Shown: positions 33,044-43,911, counted from the stretch's first letter. The stretch: DNA of 64,000 nucleotides from Isoetes taiwanensis (GCA_021234155.1 JAJEKV010000048.1:64001-128000), one strand, 5' to 3'. A program made the numbers and translations. Notes: generated from the sequence alone by a model not told the origin.

Positions 33044-34490
33044 TAGAAAATGTTTCGCCCATGGGTGGTGCGGGAAATTTCGCCCTGCCGGGCTCGCTGT
33101 GTCCACCCCCGTAAGGGAACTGCTTGGGCTAACATTATCTCTAACAAAAATAACATAAGGCTAAAAAAAAGTAAGTGGGAGAAAAATAGTGGATATAAAA
33201 AAGGCATATGGGAACCAACGTGGCATGGAAAATCAAAGTGAATGTGATGAAAAGGCAAACATGGACGAGAAAAGCAAAAGGGGCAAATACATAAATAAAA
33301 ATATGATAAAGAAAGAGGAAAAGAAAATGTTTGTTGAAACTGGAGCGGCAGCAAACAGGCAATGGCGGCAGCTTCTTGGCATGGCTTATTGACAGAATGG
33401 CGGGTATGGTGGATGGGAATGGCGGATAGATATGGAGGAAGAGCAGGCATGGCGGCAGCTCCTTGGACGCTTGCATATCTTGGCAACAACAATTAGAGGC
33501 GGCTCCATTCTTCGGCAAATCTGGTAGCAGAGAATGGCTATGGCAGCCTCTTGATCCGATTCTTCTTCTCCCTCTTCTTATTCTTGATCAGATTTCTCTC
33601 TTGGCTTGCTTACAGGTGGTTGCAACAGAGTTATGGCGGTGATGGATATGGTAATGACAGAGGCAACTATGGAAAAAACAGATGACAATGGATTCCTCTC
33701 TAGATTCGGCAACAAGCCTTGCATCTTTTGCTTGCAGATGGCACTCGAGCAACTTCAAGTCACAAAGCAGAGATGGCAAATAGGCAGAGGTAGCCATTTT
33801 TTTTTTATCTTCTTCTTCACACTTTTTCTGTAGTTCGAGCAGCAGCTATGGCATTCTTGAAGCTTCAAGGTACAGAGCAGAGACGAGCAGAGGCAACATG
33901 CAGGGCTATGGTTTTGTTTCTTCAACCCCCTTCTGCAGATCCAGCAGAGCATAGAGCAGAGATCGATGGGCAGCTACTAACGATGGCAAATGGAAGGTAA
34001 AGCGATGGCAGAAGATTGTTTCTTCTCTTTCTCTAAGATGTTTTGCTGCAGATGGTGGAGGCATAGCGGGCTTGGCAGATCTTCATATACATTATTTCTT
34101 CTTTCTTTCTTGTGCAGACTTTGAATGCAAGCTTTTCATGACAGCAGGATATTTCAAATAGCAAGAACCAAATAAAGAGAGCAGATTTCACGGCAAGAAA
34201 CAAATAAAGAGAGCAGATTTCATAGCAAAGAGCAAGAAAAAATGTTTTAATCCTCGTGGAGGCTGGCTTCTTGCTGGCCCTCCCCAACAAATGATAAGTA
34301 GAATCTTCTTTCCTTCACATCGATTTGCAGTACAACACTTGCAGATTTCAGGACATCTAATTTCAAAAATCAAGATGATCAAGAAATATAGCAGATCACG
34401 GGGAAGGAAGATCCCGGTAGGACCTCCATAATGATGCCGGATTTCCCAATCCGCATGCATTCGGCCTTGAAAGGCAAGATTGAGATCAAC
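33044..34490. other. Unassigned region, no gene recognised
   Basis: Sequence rich in GGCAG and GAGCAG words on the plus strand; several short ORFs lack protein-like composition. Repeated phrases such as ACAGAGCAGAG and GGCAAATA suggest low-complexity decay of an older repeat. Confidence 0.4.
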
Positions 34491-34836
34491 TAGATGATTT
34501 TGAGCCTTAAAATTTGTTGTCTACTTTAGCATAAGAACAAGTTGGTGCAGGGTAAAAGCATGTTAGGGTGAAAAAATGCACTAAATTTGGATGACACAAG
34601 ACTTGACTCATTACATGATGCAAAGTAGATGATTTTGAGCCTTAAAATTTGTTGTCTACTTTCACACAAGACTTGACTTAATAGTTGGTGCAATGTTGAA
34701 CAGTTTCGAGTTTTAAAATTTGATGCAATTTTAGGAAATAGATTCAATTATGTTTGTTATTAGCTTGTCACAATTTTGTTGCAATTTTAGGAAATAGATT
34801 CAATTATGTTTGTTATTAGCTTGTCACAATTTTATT
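34491..34836. repeat. Two direct repeats: 37 bp spaced, and 56 bp tandem
   Basis: A 37-bp sequence starting TAGATGATTTTGAGCC occurs at 34491 and 34626. A 56-bp unit starting GCAATTTTAGGAAATAG is duplicated in tandem at 34725-34780 and 34781-34836 with one mismatch near its end. Confidence 0.9.
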
Positions 34837-34879
34837 GAAATATCCCTAATTAAATCTCACAACTATTTACTACAATTCT

Positions 34880-35201
34880 GTTACTATGATGCCAAATGAC
34901 TTGATAATATATTGGTAATAAACTTGTTATAATGTCCTTAACAATATCAATGCCATCTTGACACATCATCGTTGCAATGTGGCTTCAATTGTATTAGAAA
35001 TTGACTTTGCATCTAAGTTTATGACAAATGAACATGACACAATCTTGTCATAATAGCTGACGCTCCGGTGACAACTTTGTGGCAAATGAATATGTCAGCA
35101 TAGTGACAAGGATGTGACGATATATGGAGTTTAGAAGATCCTATTTGTGTCAACAATTTTGACGTAATACCTGACGATATGAGCACCTTTCTCTTGTAGT
35201 G
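34880..35201 (+). mobile_element. CACTA-type terminus (right) with subterminal repeats
   Basis: Ends TTTCTCTTGTAGTG, the complement of a CACTACAAGAGAAA terminus. The preceding 250 bp contains many short TGACA/TGTCA motifs in both orientations, like the subterminal repeats of CACTA elements. A similar motif-rich stretch occurs at 48040-48230. Confidence 0.5.
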
Positions 35202-35375
35202 AAGGGCACGGCCGGCTCCACCTAGAGTGGAGAGGGCCACGTACCCGGGTTCAAGTCCACAACCACTTGTTATTTTTTAGGTTTAAAATAAAATTGTAGT
35301 GGCTTGTTCAAGGGCACGGTAGGCTCCACTACGAGTGGAGACGACTAGGTGTTCGGGTCCAAGTCGACTTTTCTT
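35202..35375 (+). repeat. Tandem B-box-like repeat units
   Basis: AAGGGCACGGCCGGCTCCAC...GGGTTCAAGTCC (35202-35258) is repeated in altered form at 35309-35370. An inverted relative lies at 48276-48340. The motif GGTTCAAGTCC fits a tRNA-type B box; an A box is not clear, so pol III origin is only a possibility. Confidence 0.5.
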
Positions 35376-36069
35376 GTAATTCTTAGGTAGAGGTGGCCAA
35401 ATCTAGCTTATAACCCTAAAGCCTATGTTAGCCAACTCTAGCTTTTAATCTGACTAATCCAGATTTGGAAGGGGCTCATTTCGATGATGGGGGGAGCTGC
35501 TTCGAAAAAGAAGGTACATGACCTAGTCATAGTCTTATTTTTATTCTTTTGTTTTGTGTTAATCTATCGATTTATAGAAAAGGCAAAGAGTGATTGCAAA
35601 ATTGAAGTCGAATGCCAAAACATTGGGAGGCGATTGGTCAAAGGTCCCTAAACCACTTAATCTGTCCATAAGGAAGATATCAAGGTATTTGTTATTTGTT
35701 GCCATTCGTTCAATTCGAAATAAGACATTTAACTTGTCATGTTGTATTCCTTGCAATCAGATCACTTTCGAACGTGCAAAGGATTCCAAGAAAAAACATT
35801 TTCCTCACGGACTGCCAAGGCAACTTCAAGCAAACGAATCCCGTCTCACTTGGGTTCCGGCGGCCGAAAAGGCTTTTTACATAGATTCGTAAGTGCTATA
35901 AACTCTTAGTTCACGTTAACTTTCAATGTCATTGTCTAATATTGGTCGTATTGTTATAGAATTGGCTATACGGGTTTTCCCCTAACAGGGAACACGTAAA
36001 GATAGCCACTACTCGTCTCTTGCCTCTTGTATATGATATTGTAATTAACTATTAAAATTCTTTCCATTT
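35376..36069 (+). other. Unassigned, possible eroded transposon coding fragment
   Basis: Short ORFs at 35590-35892 contain KSNAKTLGGDWSKVPKPLNL and WVPAAEKAFYIDS. No domain recognised, and no splice or start signals stand out. Confidence 0.3.
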
Positions 36070-36292
36070 TTTTTTTCGTACACCACGTCGCGCAGCGGCG
36101 TCCACGTCGCATCGCGATGTCCGAGTCACGCGTCGAAGTCACGCTTTGCGTCCGCGTCGTACGCGTCGCCGACGCCGCATCGCGCGACGTCGCATCGCGG
36201 CGTCCGCGGCGATGCGACGCGTCGTGTCACGTCATCAGACGTCGCATAGACGTGACCTAGACGTCGCTATAGACGTCGCTAAATGTCCAAAC
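36070..36292. repeat. CG-rich block built from GACGTCGC words
   Basis: Dense CpG sequence in an otherwise AT-rich region, composed of GACGTCGC, GCATCGCG and CGTCGCTA words in both orientations. Similar blocks lie at 49010-49145 and 54755-54985. It joins the 320-bp inverted-repeat arm directly; the other arm at 19.7 kb lacks it. Confidence 0.7.
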
Positions 36293-36615
36293 GCAAAATA
36301 CGGTTGGACTGAAGCAGAAGTTGGTGTTTTATTCTAGAAATTATGCCAAGAAATTATAGCGTGTGTGAAATTGTATTCAAGGGGGCTTTTCCACGCTCTT
36401 GCTTGACTAAAAATGAATGGAAAAAAGATGCTAAAATGATTGTGAGATCCGCGATGGCGAAACTGTTTGGCAATTAAAGAGTAATTTGGTTAACTGCTTC
36501 AAAAATTAAAGAAGGATAAAAGTCGCAAATAACATTCACATGACTATTGCAAGTCAATTCTTATAATAAGAACATGTGAAGAAGATCGCCACGGCGATCT
36601 TCTCAACAACATAAC
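36293..36615 (-). repeat. Right arm of the 320-bp inverted repeat pair
   Basis: Reverse complement of 19448-19770. Its palindromic end, AAGATCGCCACGGCGATCTT, abuts the broken end of the copia integrase ORF, so this end probably marks one insertion boundary. Confidence 0.85.
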
Positions 36616-37733
36616 ATCTCTTCAGGTGTTTTCCCTTGAATACTTACAGATGGAAGCTTATTTTGCAAAAGTACTACTGTTTTAACAGTTTCTTCCCACA
36701 GAAAATTAGGCATACCTGATTGCTTGAGCATGGATCGAACAACATTGAGGATGGTCCTGTTCTTCCTCTCTGCTATGCCATTTTGCTGAGGGGTGAATCT
36801 ACAAGTCAGTTGCCTTCTGATTCCATGCTCCCTGCAATGATTGTTGAATGCCCCTGATAAAAACTCACCACCCATGTCAGATCTAACACATTTAATTTGT
36901 TTTCCAGTTTGCCTTTCAACTTCCTGTTCAAAAAGCTTATATGCTGAGAATGCTTGATCTTTATGCCTTAATAAATAGCACTTGGTTTTTCTTGAGAAAT
37001 TATCTATGAAAGTAATAAAATATTTCTTTCCAGTCAAACCTGTAACATTTATTGGACCACATAGGTCAGTATGTATTAATTCAAGAATTTCTTTAGCCCT
37101 CTTGTTCGATTTAGCAAATTTCAGTCTTGTGTGCTTTCCCAACATGCACCCTTCACACATGAATTCATTCTCCTTATCTTCTTCAGCCAGAATCATATTG
37201 TACTTGGCCATGTATTTGAGATTGTTAATATTGGTATGCCCTAATCTCTCATGCCATCTTTTGAATGTTGCAGCTGTCACAAGATTGATTGAGCCATCAC
37301 ACTTTGTATTATTGAGAGCAAATAAGTTTCCTACTCTTTTTGCGAAAAATTTCAATGTATTTTCCAAGTAGATCTTACATTCAGTTTTCTCAAAGCATAC
37401 TTTATAACCAAGATCAACAAGTTGACTGATAGAAATCAGATTTCTAACAATTGAGGGAACACACAAAACATTTTTCAAATCTACTGGCTTTCCAGATAAG
37501 TCAAAGATCTCTAGGATCCCAGCTACTTCGACCTTTTGCAGGTTGCCATCTCCCATTTGAACATAACTGGATCCTTTACTCACTTTCTCTTTGAGGTTTT
37601 TAGCATTCTTAATCACTGATCTTTCAGCTCCTGAATCTAAAACAAACATATCATCTTTAGAATTCAGTCCTCTTAATGATTTGCTAATATAAATATACCT
37701 CAATGTTTTCGTCCTCAATTTCTTCTTCCTCAA
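36603..37733 (-). CDS. pol: Copia protease, GAG-pre-integrase and integrase (truncated)
   Basis: Protease active site FVLDSGAERSVI is followed by the GAG-pre-integrase zinc motif (KRWHERLGHTNINNLKYMAK, CEGCMLGKH) and the integrase core with LIHTDLCGPIN, IKCVRSDMGGEFLS and FTPQQNGIAERKNRTI (the D, D and E positions). The ORF ends at GKTPEEM, where the nested insertion begins, so the integrase C-terminus is lost. Confidence 0.93.
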   Translation of the reverse strand: MRKKKLRTKTLRYIYISKSLRGLNSKDDMFVLDSGAERSVIKNAKNLKEKVSKGSSYVQMGDGNLQKVEVAGILEIFDLSGKPVDLKNVLCVPSIVRNLISISQLVDLGYKVCFEKTECKIYLENTLKFFAKRVGNLFALNNTKCDGSINLVTAATFKRWHERLGHTNINNLKYMAKYNMILAEEDKENEFMCEGCMLGKHTRLKFAKSNKRAKEILELIHTDLCGPINVTGLTGKKYFITFIDNFSRKTKCYLLRHKDQAFSAYKLFEQEVERQTGKQIKCVRSDMGGEFLSGAFNNHCREHGIRRQLTCRFTPQQNGIAERKNRTILNVVRSMLKQSGMPNFLWEETVKTVVLLQNKLPSVSIQGKTPEEMLCC

Positions 37734-38754
37734 TTGTGACAGATTTTGCCATATTTACTGCAGGGTTTCTTCCCCTGCCTCTCCCTCTAATGTTTTGGGA
37801 TTTTCCCCTTGAGAAACTTCCCCTGGTATTATCTGAGCCTCGACCTCTTCCCCTATTAAGATCCTTTGGACTTGAACAGTTTACTGCCATGTGGCCAAAT
37901 CCATTGCAGTTATAACATTTATTTTCTTGTGTTCCCTTTGGACAATTATTCTTTAAGTGTCCATACTGGTTGCATATGTAGCAAGGCCCCAGCCTGCTTT
38001 TGTCAAAACGTTTAGTTTTTCCTTTCCCAGTATACAGGATTTCAGCATGATCAACATTCCCACTAGCTAGAGACTTTTGTTCTAATTCTGTTTTCACCAT
38101 AAGCTCAGCATGATCTCTATTTTTTGCTACATTTCTTACTAAGGTGGATAAGTGCTCAAAATTTGAGAATGCTCTAGCTATGGTCATTACCTGGTGATCT
38201 TGTATAATACTTGTGCCTGCTGCCTCCAAGTCTGCAACCAGGTTGTCCAATTTCTGAAAAAACTCAGTTATATCATCATTGTCATGGAACTTTAAGTTCC
38301 TTAATTCCCTGTCCAAAACATCTAGTTGAGAAGATGTTTTGTTCTCATATGTCTTTATCAAATATTTCCAAATGCCCCTCGGGCTCATTCCTCTTACTTT
38401 TAACAGTATGCTAGATCCTAGCTTAACTGTGATAATGCTCTTTGCTTCAATTAATTTGGCAACAGCATTAACATCACAACTAATTACCTCCATAGAACTA
38501 GATGTTTCTTTTCCCTTTGAACTTGAACTCTCAGCTTCTTTTCTCTTTGAACTTGAACTCTCAGCAGTAATAATGATAGCATCATTATTTGTCTCACTGA
38601 ATTGTTCATTTCCTTCACCATCTCCATTGACATACGCCCATAATCCTTCAACTTCCAGTATTTCTTTGATTTTCTCTTTCCATACTTGAAATCCCCCTGT
38701 ACCTTTGAAAACTTCAACAACACTTAGTAATGATGCACCTAGTCTAGTTGACAT
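37684..38754 (-). CDS. gag: Copia Gag
   Basis: 356 codons with the copia gag core (GIWKYLIKTYENKTSSQLDV, LRNLKFHDNDDITEFFQKLD) and two zinc knuckles, CYICNQYGHLKNNC and CYNCNGFGHMAVNC, followed by an Arg/Gly-rich tail. It overlaps the protease frame by 50 nt in a different (+1) frame. The start codon lies 7 bp from the PBS. Most copia elements use one frame, so the overlap is either a mutation or a frameshift arrangement. Confidence 0.93.
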   Translation of the reverse strand: MSTRLGASLLSVVEVFKGTGGFQVWKEKIKEILEVEGLWAYVNGDGEGNEQFSETNNDAIIITAESSSSKRKEAESSSSKGKETSSSMEVISCDVNAVAKLIEAKSIITVKLGSSILLKVRGMSPRGIWKYLIKTYENKTSSQLDVLDRELRNLKFHDNDDITEFFQKLDNLVADLEAAGTSIIQDHQVMTIARAFSNFEHLSTLVRNVAKNRDHAELMVKTELEQKSLASGNVDHAEILYTGKGKTKRFDKSRLGPCYICNQYGHLKNNCPKGTQENKCYNCNGFGHMAVNCSSPKDLNRGRGRGSDNTRGSFSRGKSQNIRGRGRGRNPAVNMAKSVTIEEEEIEDENIEVYLY

Positions 38755-38760
38755 GTTCCT

Positions 38761-38772
38761 GCTCTGATAGCA
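38761..38772 (-). promoter_or_regulatory. Copia primer-binding site
   Basis: Minus strand TGCTATCAGAGC, one mismatch from the tRNA-Met PBS TGGTATCAGAGC, two bases inside the 5' LTR. Confidence 0.85.
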
Positions 38773-38774
38773 AA

Positions 38775-39362
38775 TGAAGAAATAGAGATTGATTGTTTAT
38801 GATTTTATGCCAACTAGAGTCACAAGATAACCCAAGATATATTAATATATCAATGCAACCTTTGAAGTTTCAATTCTTACAGCAATTCAATAAAGTGAAT
38901 GCATAACATAAACATCGAACTTGAAATTACAATGGGGTCTTCGATAGCTCAAGCCTGTTCCCCTATAACAGCTTAATCGTCTGTACAAACAACTGTAAAC
39001 TTCTTCTTCATTTTATTTACAAGGATCCGGCCGCTTCGGCCAGATCCGGCCGCTCCGTGCATAGCTGGGAGTATCTCCTTCGTAGCAGGAAGTTTCCATA
39101 ATTTGAATATGGGTTTGGCTCCAATGTATTGGACCGAGATAGCCCAACCTTATCTCACAATAATTTATATGCATTAACCATATAAACGTTTCAACCATTG
39201 CATGATGAAACCCTTGTTAAACCATTGCATGTGACCCTTGCCTTTCAATCAACCTAATTGAACATACCACATTCATATGGCACTCCTTAGGTTTAAGAAT
39301 CTGGAATTCCCCTTTGTTCTTTTTCCATAGCTGTGCTCAATAGTTAGCATGAATTTTCTTCA
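38775..39362 (-). mobile_element. 5' LTR of the copia element
   Basis: 588 bp, about ten differences from 22276-22863, followed by TSD CTTTC. Confidence 0.95.
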
Positions 39363-40805
39363 CTTTCCGACGATCTCCTCTGATATGAGAAATAGCATGT
39401 GCAATTCTATGCACCATTTTCGATCATTGGAAGGTGTGACGATGTGCATAGGCTCGGCATCAGGCCCCCTGAATAGCTCCAATGTTGAAACACAATATAG
39501 CTGGTCAGTCTTTGCTACAAACAATCGCGGCCAAGATCTATGAAGCACTGCAAGAACAAAGAAGAAATAATAATATAGAGAATGCTAACATAGAGGCGAA
39601 GCTTAGTAGGATCGCAGACGCGAGCTCGATGAGCACTTTCTGGTTTAGACCCAGCAGCCCAACTGTTCCGAGCATGTTCAGATTCAAGCTCAATCAGATC
39701 CTCTTGTTGCCATTTTATCCCTTGATATACATCTTTGCTCTGCTATTGTCTTGATTCCCTCTTTTGTCTGCCCCTTGATTTGACGTAGTTCTTTTTGCCT
39801 TGTTGGTCCAGTCGTCATGCCTTTTCTGTGTTGATCTCTTACAAACTAAAGGAGTTGTTTGATGTTCCCTTCTCCCCGCGACATTCTCCCTGTTGGCCTG
39901 CATTTTAAATTTCAAAATTCGGTTGCATCTTCGCAGATTTGTGCATGTTGTAGTGGTTCTTGTGGTCCGCTGTCTTACATTTTTAAATGGTATTTGTTCT
40001 TGTTTCAGGGTGCACTCAGTTTTCTTCATCCGTTCCTTTTCTTGGCATTGATCCCATCCTCGCTGACTCTGTGGCATCATCTATCGGTGTTCTCAATTGC
40101 ATGATTGTTCTGTCACCTTATGAAACCTTTTTGTTCTTGTGTCTCGAGGTCCCTATCGTCTTGTTCCCGTAGATTATGTTGTTTCTATTTTTTGAAGTTT
40201 GTTTGAACTGGTTATGCATGTAGCGTATATGTTTAGGTTTTAGTCCTTGTTTGTTGTCGTGTTTTGTCATTATAGTATTCACTGTAGTTCACTGCTATAC
40301 GTTGATTCTTGAATTTTAGTTCCAGGTGCTCTTTGTTAGCTTGTTGACTATGTCCGGTCTTGATGTCTTCTCTTTTTATGCTTTCCATGGTGCATAGTTT
40401 TGGTCTTTCTCATTATGGGGTTTGCATTGTCTTCATGAAAGTTCGCTTGAGTCTGTTCTGCATGTATAATATAAGTTAGGTATGTTTGTTCTTACTTCCA
40501 TAGCGCCTTGTCGTGAGGTATTCTCTGTAGTTTGTTGGCACGTTGGTTCTACAATTTGATTTCATGTGCTTTGGTGGTGGCCATAGATCTTGTTTGTGTT
40601 CGATTTTCATGCCTTCTTTGCCTTATGCAGTCCAATTGTCTCAGGGTTTCTTGAGCCCCTTCCTCTCTATTTGCAGTGGCATCCCACCTCATCTCATGAT
40701 CGTTACATTTTCGTAGCAGTGTGCCTTACAATCTCTCGTGGTCTCAATCTATGATGGGGTTTGAGGGAGGTTCCTCTTTGTGTCGGATGTTGATATTTGT
40801 GCATA
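39363..40805. other. Unassigned T-rich region, no gene recognised
   Basis: A minus-strand ORF at 39360-39548 (62 codons; PDAEPMHIVTPSNDRKWCIE) may be a remnant of the gene that holds the 21520-22266 ORF. The rest is T-rich on plus and related in part to the A-rich region at 26 kb in inverted orientation (TTGTTCTTG...GGTCCCTATCGT at 40130). Confidence 0.35.
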
Positions 40806-40811
40806 AGGACC

Positions 40812-41045
40812 TTTCCCTAGAATGCAATGGTTCTCTTCTTATATAGAAGAGAACCATCATTCTAGGGAAAGGGACGCCATGATTTTAGCGCCGGCTCCGC
40901 TTTTTAGATCCAAGCTTTCTTTGGCACAAAGCCTGCTATAGCCAGGGCTTTCTTTGGCCTTTTCTCCCATAAAAGCCTTGTGTCTTCTCGCATTCCTCAT
41001 CGGCATTTCCTCCGAAATTTGAATCTTGTTGTTGTATGGAGTTCC
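40812..41045 (+). repeat. Dispersed repeat with terminal hairpin, copy 2
   Basis: Begins with a 59-bp hairpin (40812-40870): TTTCCCTAGAATG...TTCTCTTCT pairs with AGAAGAGAA...TTCTAGGGAAA. The rest matches 31628-31875 in inverted orientation. The word ATATTTGTGCATAAGGAC precedes it and recurs at about 41947, suggesting a flanking duplication of roughly 1.15 kb spacing. Confidence 0.75.
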
Positions 41046-41149
41046 CCTCCCACCTCTTACTCTCCTATATGGGTTTTACTTTTTGTTCAAAGATAGATGG
41101 GCTTTTTTGCATTTTTCCAGTAGCACATGGCGCCGGAGGGCACCAAGGG

Positions 41150-41600
41150 AAGCCCCCTGGGTCGGGCCTATATTTTTCTTGTCTGCCAGAGCCGGCTTCC
41201 GAGGATCATTATGGATCATCTCTTTAATTTTTCGATATTATGCTCTTGTATTTCTATTAGACTTTATATTTTTTTGACTCTTGGCCTGCGTGGATGGCTT
41301 CTAACACATTTGATGGTCGATATGGTTCGGTCTTGCAGTTTTGAGCTCGCTTATGTGCATGAAGCTGCTTTTTTATATGCCTCCTCAGGTCGAGCCTATA
41401 TTTTCCTATCTCGGTAGCCTCGTGGTTTTCGAGGGGATCCTCATGGATCATCTTTTCCATTTTGATATTGTGCTCTTGTATTTCTAGTCCCACTTTGTAG
41501 CTTGCTTACTTGGCCCGTAGATGGCTCCTAACACATGATTGACAATCACATGTGGTTTGGTCTTGCGTTTGGAGCTCTCGATGTGCATGTGGCTATTTTT
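41150..41600 (+). repeat. Two degenerate tandem units of about 230 bp
   Basis: GCCTATATTTTTC, GGATCATCTYTT, TGCTCTTGTATTTCTA and GGCTYCTAACACAT recur in the same order in both halves, first from about 41160 and again from about 41393. ORFs here do not look like protein genes. Confidence 0.7.
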
Positions 41601-41954
41601 TATACAAGTGGCGGGTGGGACGATGGAGGCGGTATCTTAGCGGGCGGATTTGAGTCACCGCTTGGATGGGTGGCGCGACCGCTTTTGCGCAGTTGTTGCA
41701 GTTTGGGAGCATTGATCTGCCGCCTTCTAGATGTTCTACGTGGGGGCCTGTACTTATTGTACACAATTATCTTATATATCGGGTGGTCTAACCCGAGGTT
41801 GTGTTTGTTGATTTACCCATTTGGGGTTCATCATTTTGTTTCCCTCTTCACTCAATTTGGGATTCATCAGTTTTTCCCCATGGGTCATTGTACTATTTTT
41901 TCATTCAGCTCAATGGAACACCACTTCACTTCATTTTACTTATAATAAATATTT

Positions 41955-42880
41955 GTGCATAAGGACATTTTACTTATAATAATATTTTTTTATTTTTTAT
42001 ATTGGGCTCGCTTTTATACTTCAATGTGGGCATATGGACACCACTTCCGCATTAGCAGTGTTGACAAACATAGAGTTACATTTGATTCTGGCATTACTGC
42101 ACAATTTGAACAGAAAAGCCAATCTAGCAACAAGGATCGCAACCTTCTGGAAAGTAATCTTGACTATGTTGGAACCATAACGGATATCATTGAATTCGAC
42201 TATCGTAGCTTCCATGTGAATATTTTGAAGGCACGCTGGTTCAAAGTTATATACAGAGGCCGTGGCAAGACACTTAGGAGTCATCCATCAGGATTTCCAG
42301 AAGTAGATTCCTCAAAGGTATTGGCTAAAATGAAAGAACCATTTGTCTTTCCAAGTCAAGTTGAGCAGATATTTATTCATGAAAATCCTAATGACACAAA
42401 GTGGTGGATTGTTGTACATTGTCAACCAAGGAACCGACGTGTGATTGATTTATCTGTAACTGAAAATAATATAGAAGGGGATGGTGGTGGTGGTGGTGGT
42501 GGTGGTGGTGGTGGCGGGCGAGCCATTATTGCATGATGCAGAATATGATGTTAGATATCGATTAGAAGAAAGTGAAGTTGAATTAGTTGCAGAAAGATCC
42601 TTGCATGTGGAAGATGATATCGATAGGGAAGGGCAAGCTGTGTATAAAGAAGATAGTTATTTTCATGGTGGATTGCCCTTTGAGTATAATAATGACGCAC
42701 AGGTTCCTCTAGAATTACCATTGACAGTTCCAGAAAGATATGGGATTGATAAGGAAGCAAATTATGTGCTCCGATCTCCATTCGATTCACCAGTCGACAT
42801 TCATGGATATAATTTTTTTTTTTTTTTTTTTTTTTTATATGGCTTGTGGTATTTGGTTGCTCATGCCAGAATATGCTGAT
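41955..42880 (+). pseudogene. CACTA transposon ORF with DUF4216 domain
   Basis: FDSGITAQFEQKS, LDYVGTITDIIEFDYRSFHV, ARWFKVIYRGRGK, EPFVFPSQVEQIFIHENPND and WWIVVHCQPRN correspond in order to the DUF4216 domain found at the C-terminus of En/Spm-like transposon proteins. A (GGT)n run at about 42484-42514 encodes poly-Gly and coincides with a frame change. An acidic tail (RYRLEESEVELVAERSLHVE) continues in the new frame to about 42810, where a T22 tract interrupts it. The N-terminal transposase (TNP2-like) is not present. Confidence 0.75.
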
Positions 42881-43911
42881 GTAGTGCGCTAATTGAGCAA
42901 TAGAAAACAAGCGTTTATCGCTTTAATTTCTTATGTAGAACATAAGCATTTCGTTATGAAACCCTTAGCAATAATCTGGCTTGTGACATTTCTTAAAATG
43001 AATGAATCATTAGGGGAAGGACATGACCCATGTGGAGTAGGATGTAATGTTCACTATACAAGGGTATACGACTCTGAGTTATAAATAGTATGACCATGGT
43101 TTATAAGAAAATGCAGTCATGAAATTATAATTGTACAGAAAACTCTAACAAATGTATTGTCTTTTGATACTTGGTTTTCTTTGAACGAGTACAAACTATG
43201 ATATTTTTTGTGCTCGAACAGGGCCATAAGCTCTAAGACTGATCGAGCCGTAGAAATGCCGTGTGGATAATTTAAGATCCGCAAGTTTTAGACGAAGCGG
43301 TTGTGGCCTATGAGGGCCGGTCGGTATGCCCCGCGTGTAGGATGCTGCCCTATTCCATGTTATTTCACAAGCAAATGCATAAAGAAGAGGTATCTTTGGC
43401 CGCTCAGCCCATGCCTGGTTAATCCATATTCGGTGTTCAAAGAATTCATACCGAGGAAAAGGAGAGATCTAAACGTAGTTGAGCATGATGCATATCATAG
43501 CAAGAATGAAGCAAGGCCATGGGATTGCAAAATGCTCATTTACACTTCTAGCAAAGGAAAGAACAAGATTGATGGCAACTTTTGGGGGTCCAAGCAAAGC
43601 ACATGACAAACACTTCCTTTTCAGGTTTGGAAAGTGGTTTTTAATTTCAACATTGAACTTTACTTTATTTGCATAGGCATAGATTCATTTGGGTTGAACA
43701 GTTTAACAAAGTTGTAAGAATCGGCTTCAAAGATTTCATATTACAAGAATTGATTATTTGATAATAGAGACTATTTAATTCCTTTGGTGTAGATCGCACA
43801 TGTAGGTTACATCCATGTAACGCTTTTGCGATTATGTCTAGCTATTCTCGGGGCCCTAACCATGCATCGCCATGAAGCACTTGCATTGCATTTGTCTATT
43901 ACCATGTTTAC
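42881..43911. other. Unassigned, no gene recognised
   Basis: Short ORFs (42893-43084, 43301-43606, 43479-43676) lack recognisable domains. Probably sequence inserted into the CACTA remnant, since acidic ORF sequence resumes near 45450. Confidence 0.35.

Larger units (their letters stand above)
24786..36602. mobile_element. Nested insertion complex inside the copia element
   Basis: About 11.8 kb separates the two copia halves. It is a mosaic: decayed A-rich repeats, tRNA-like SINE pieces, CACTA-type termini, a LINE 3' end, a MITE-like inverted repeat, a CG-rich block and one arm of the 320-bp inverted repeat. Neither boundary shows a clear terminal repeat or target duplication, so one or several insertions plus deletion are possible. 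Confidence 0.7.
22276..39362 (-). mobile_element. Ty1/copia element split by a large nested insertion
   Basis: Two 588-bp LTRs (22276-22863 and 38775-39362) begin TGAAGAA and end TTCTTCA, with TSD CTTTC at 22271-22275 and 39363-39367. About ten differences between the LTRs indicate a fairly recent insertion. On the minus strand the order is LTR, PBS, gag, protease-integrase, then an 11.8-kb interruption (about 36602 to 24786), then RT-RNase H, PPT, LTR. Roughly 150 codons between the integrase end and the RT linker are missing, so the interruption came with a deletion. Confidence 0.92.
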
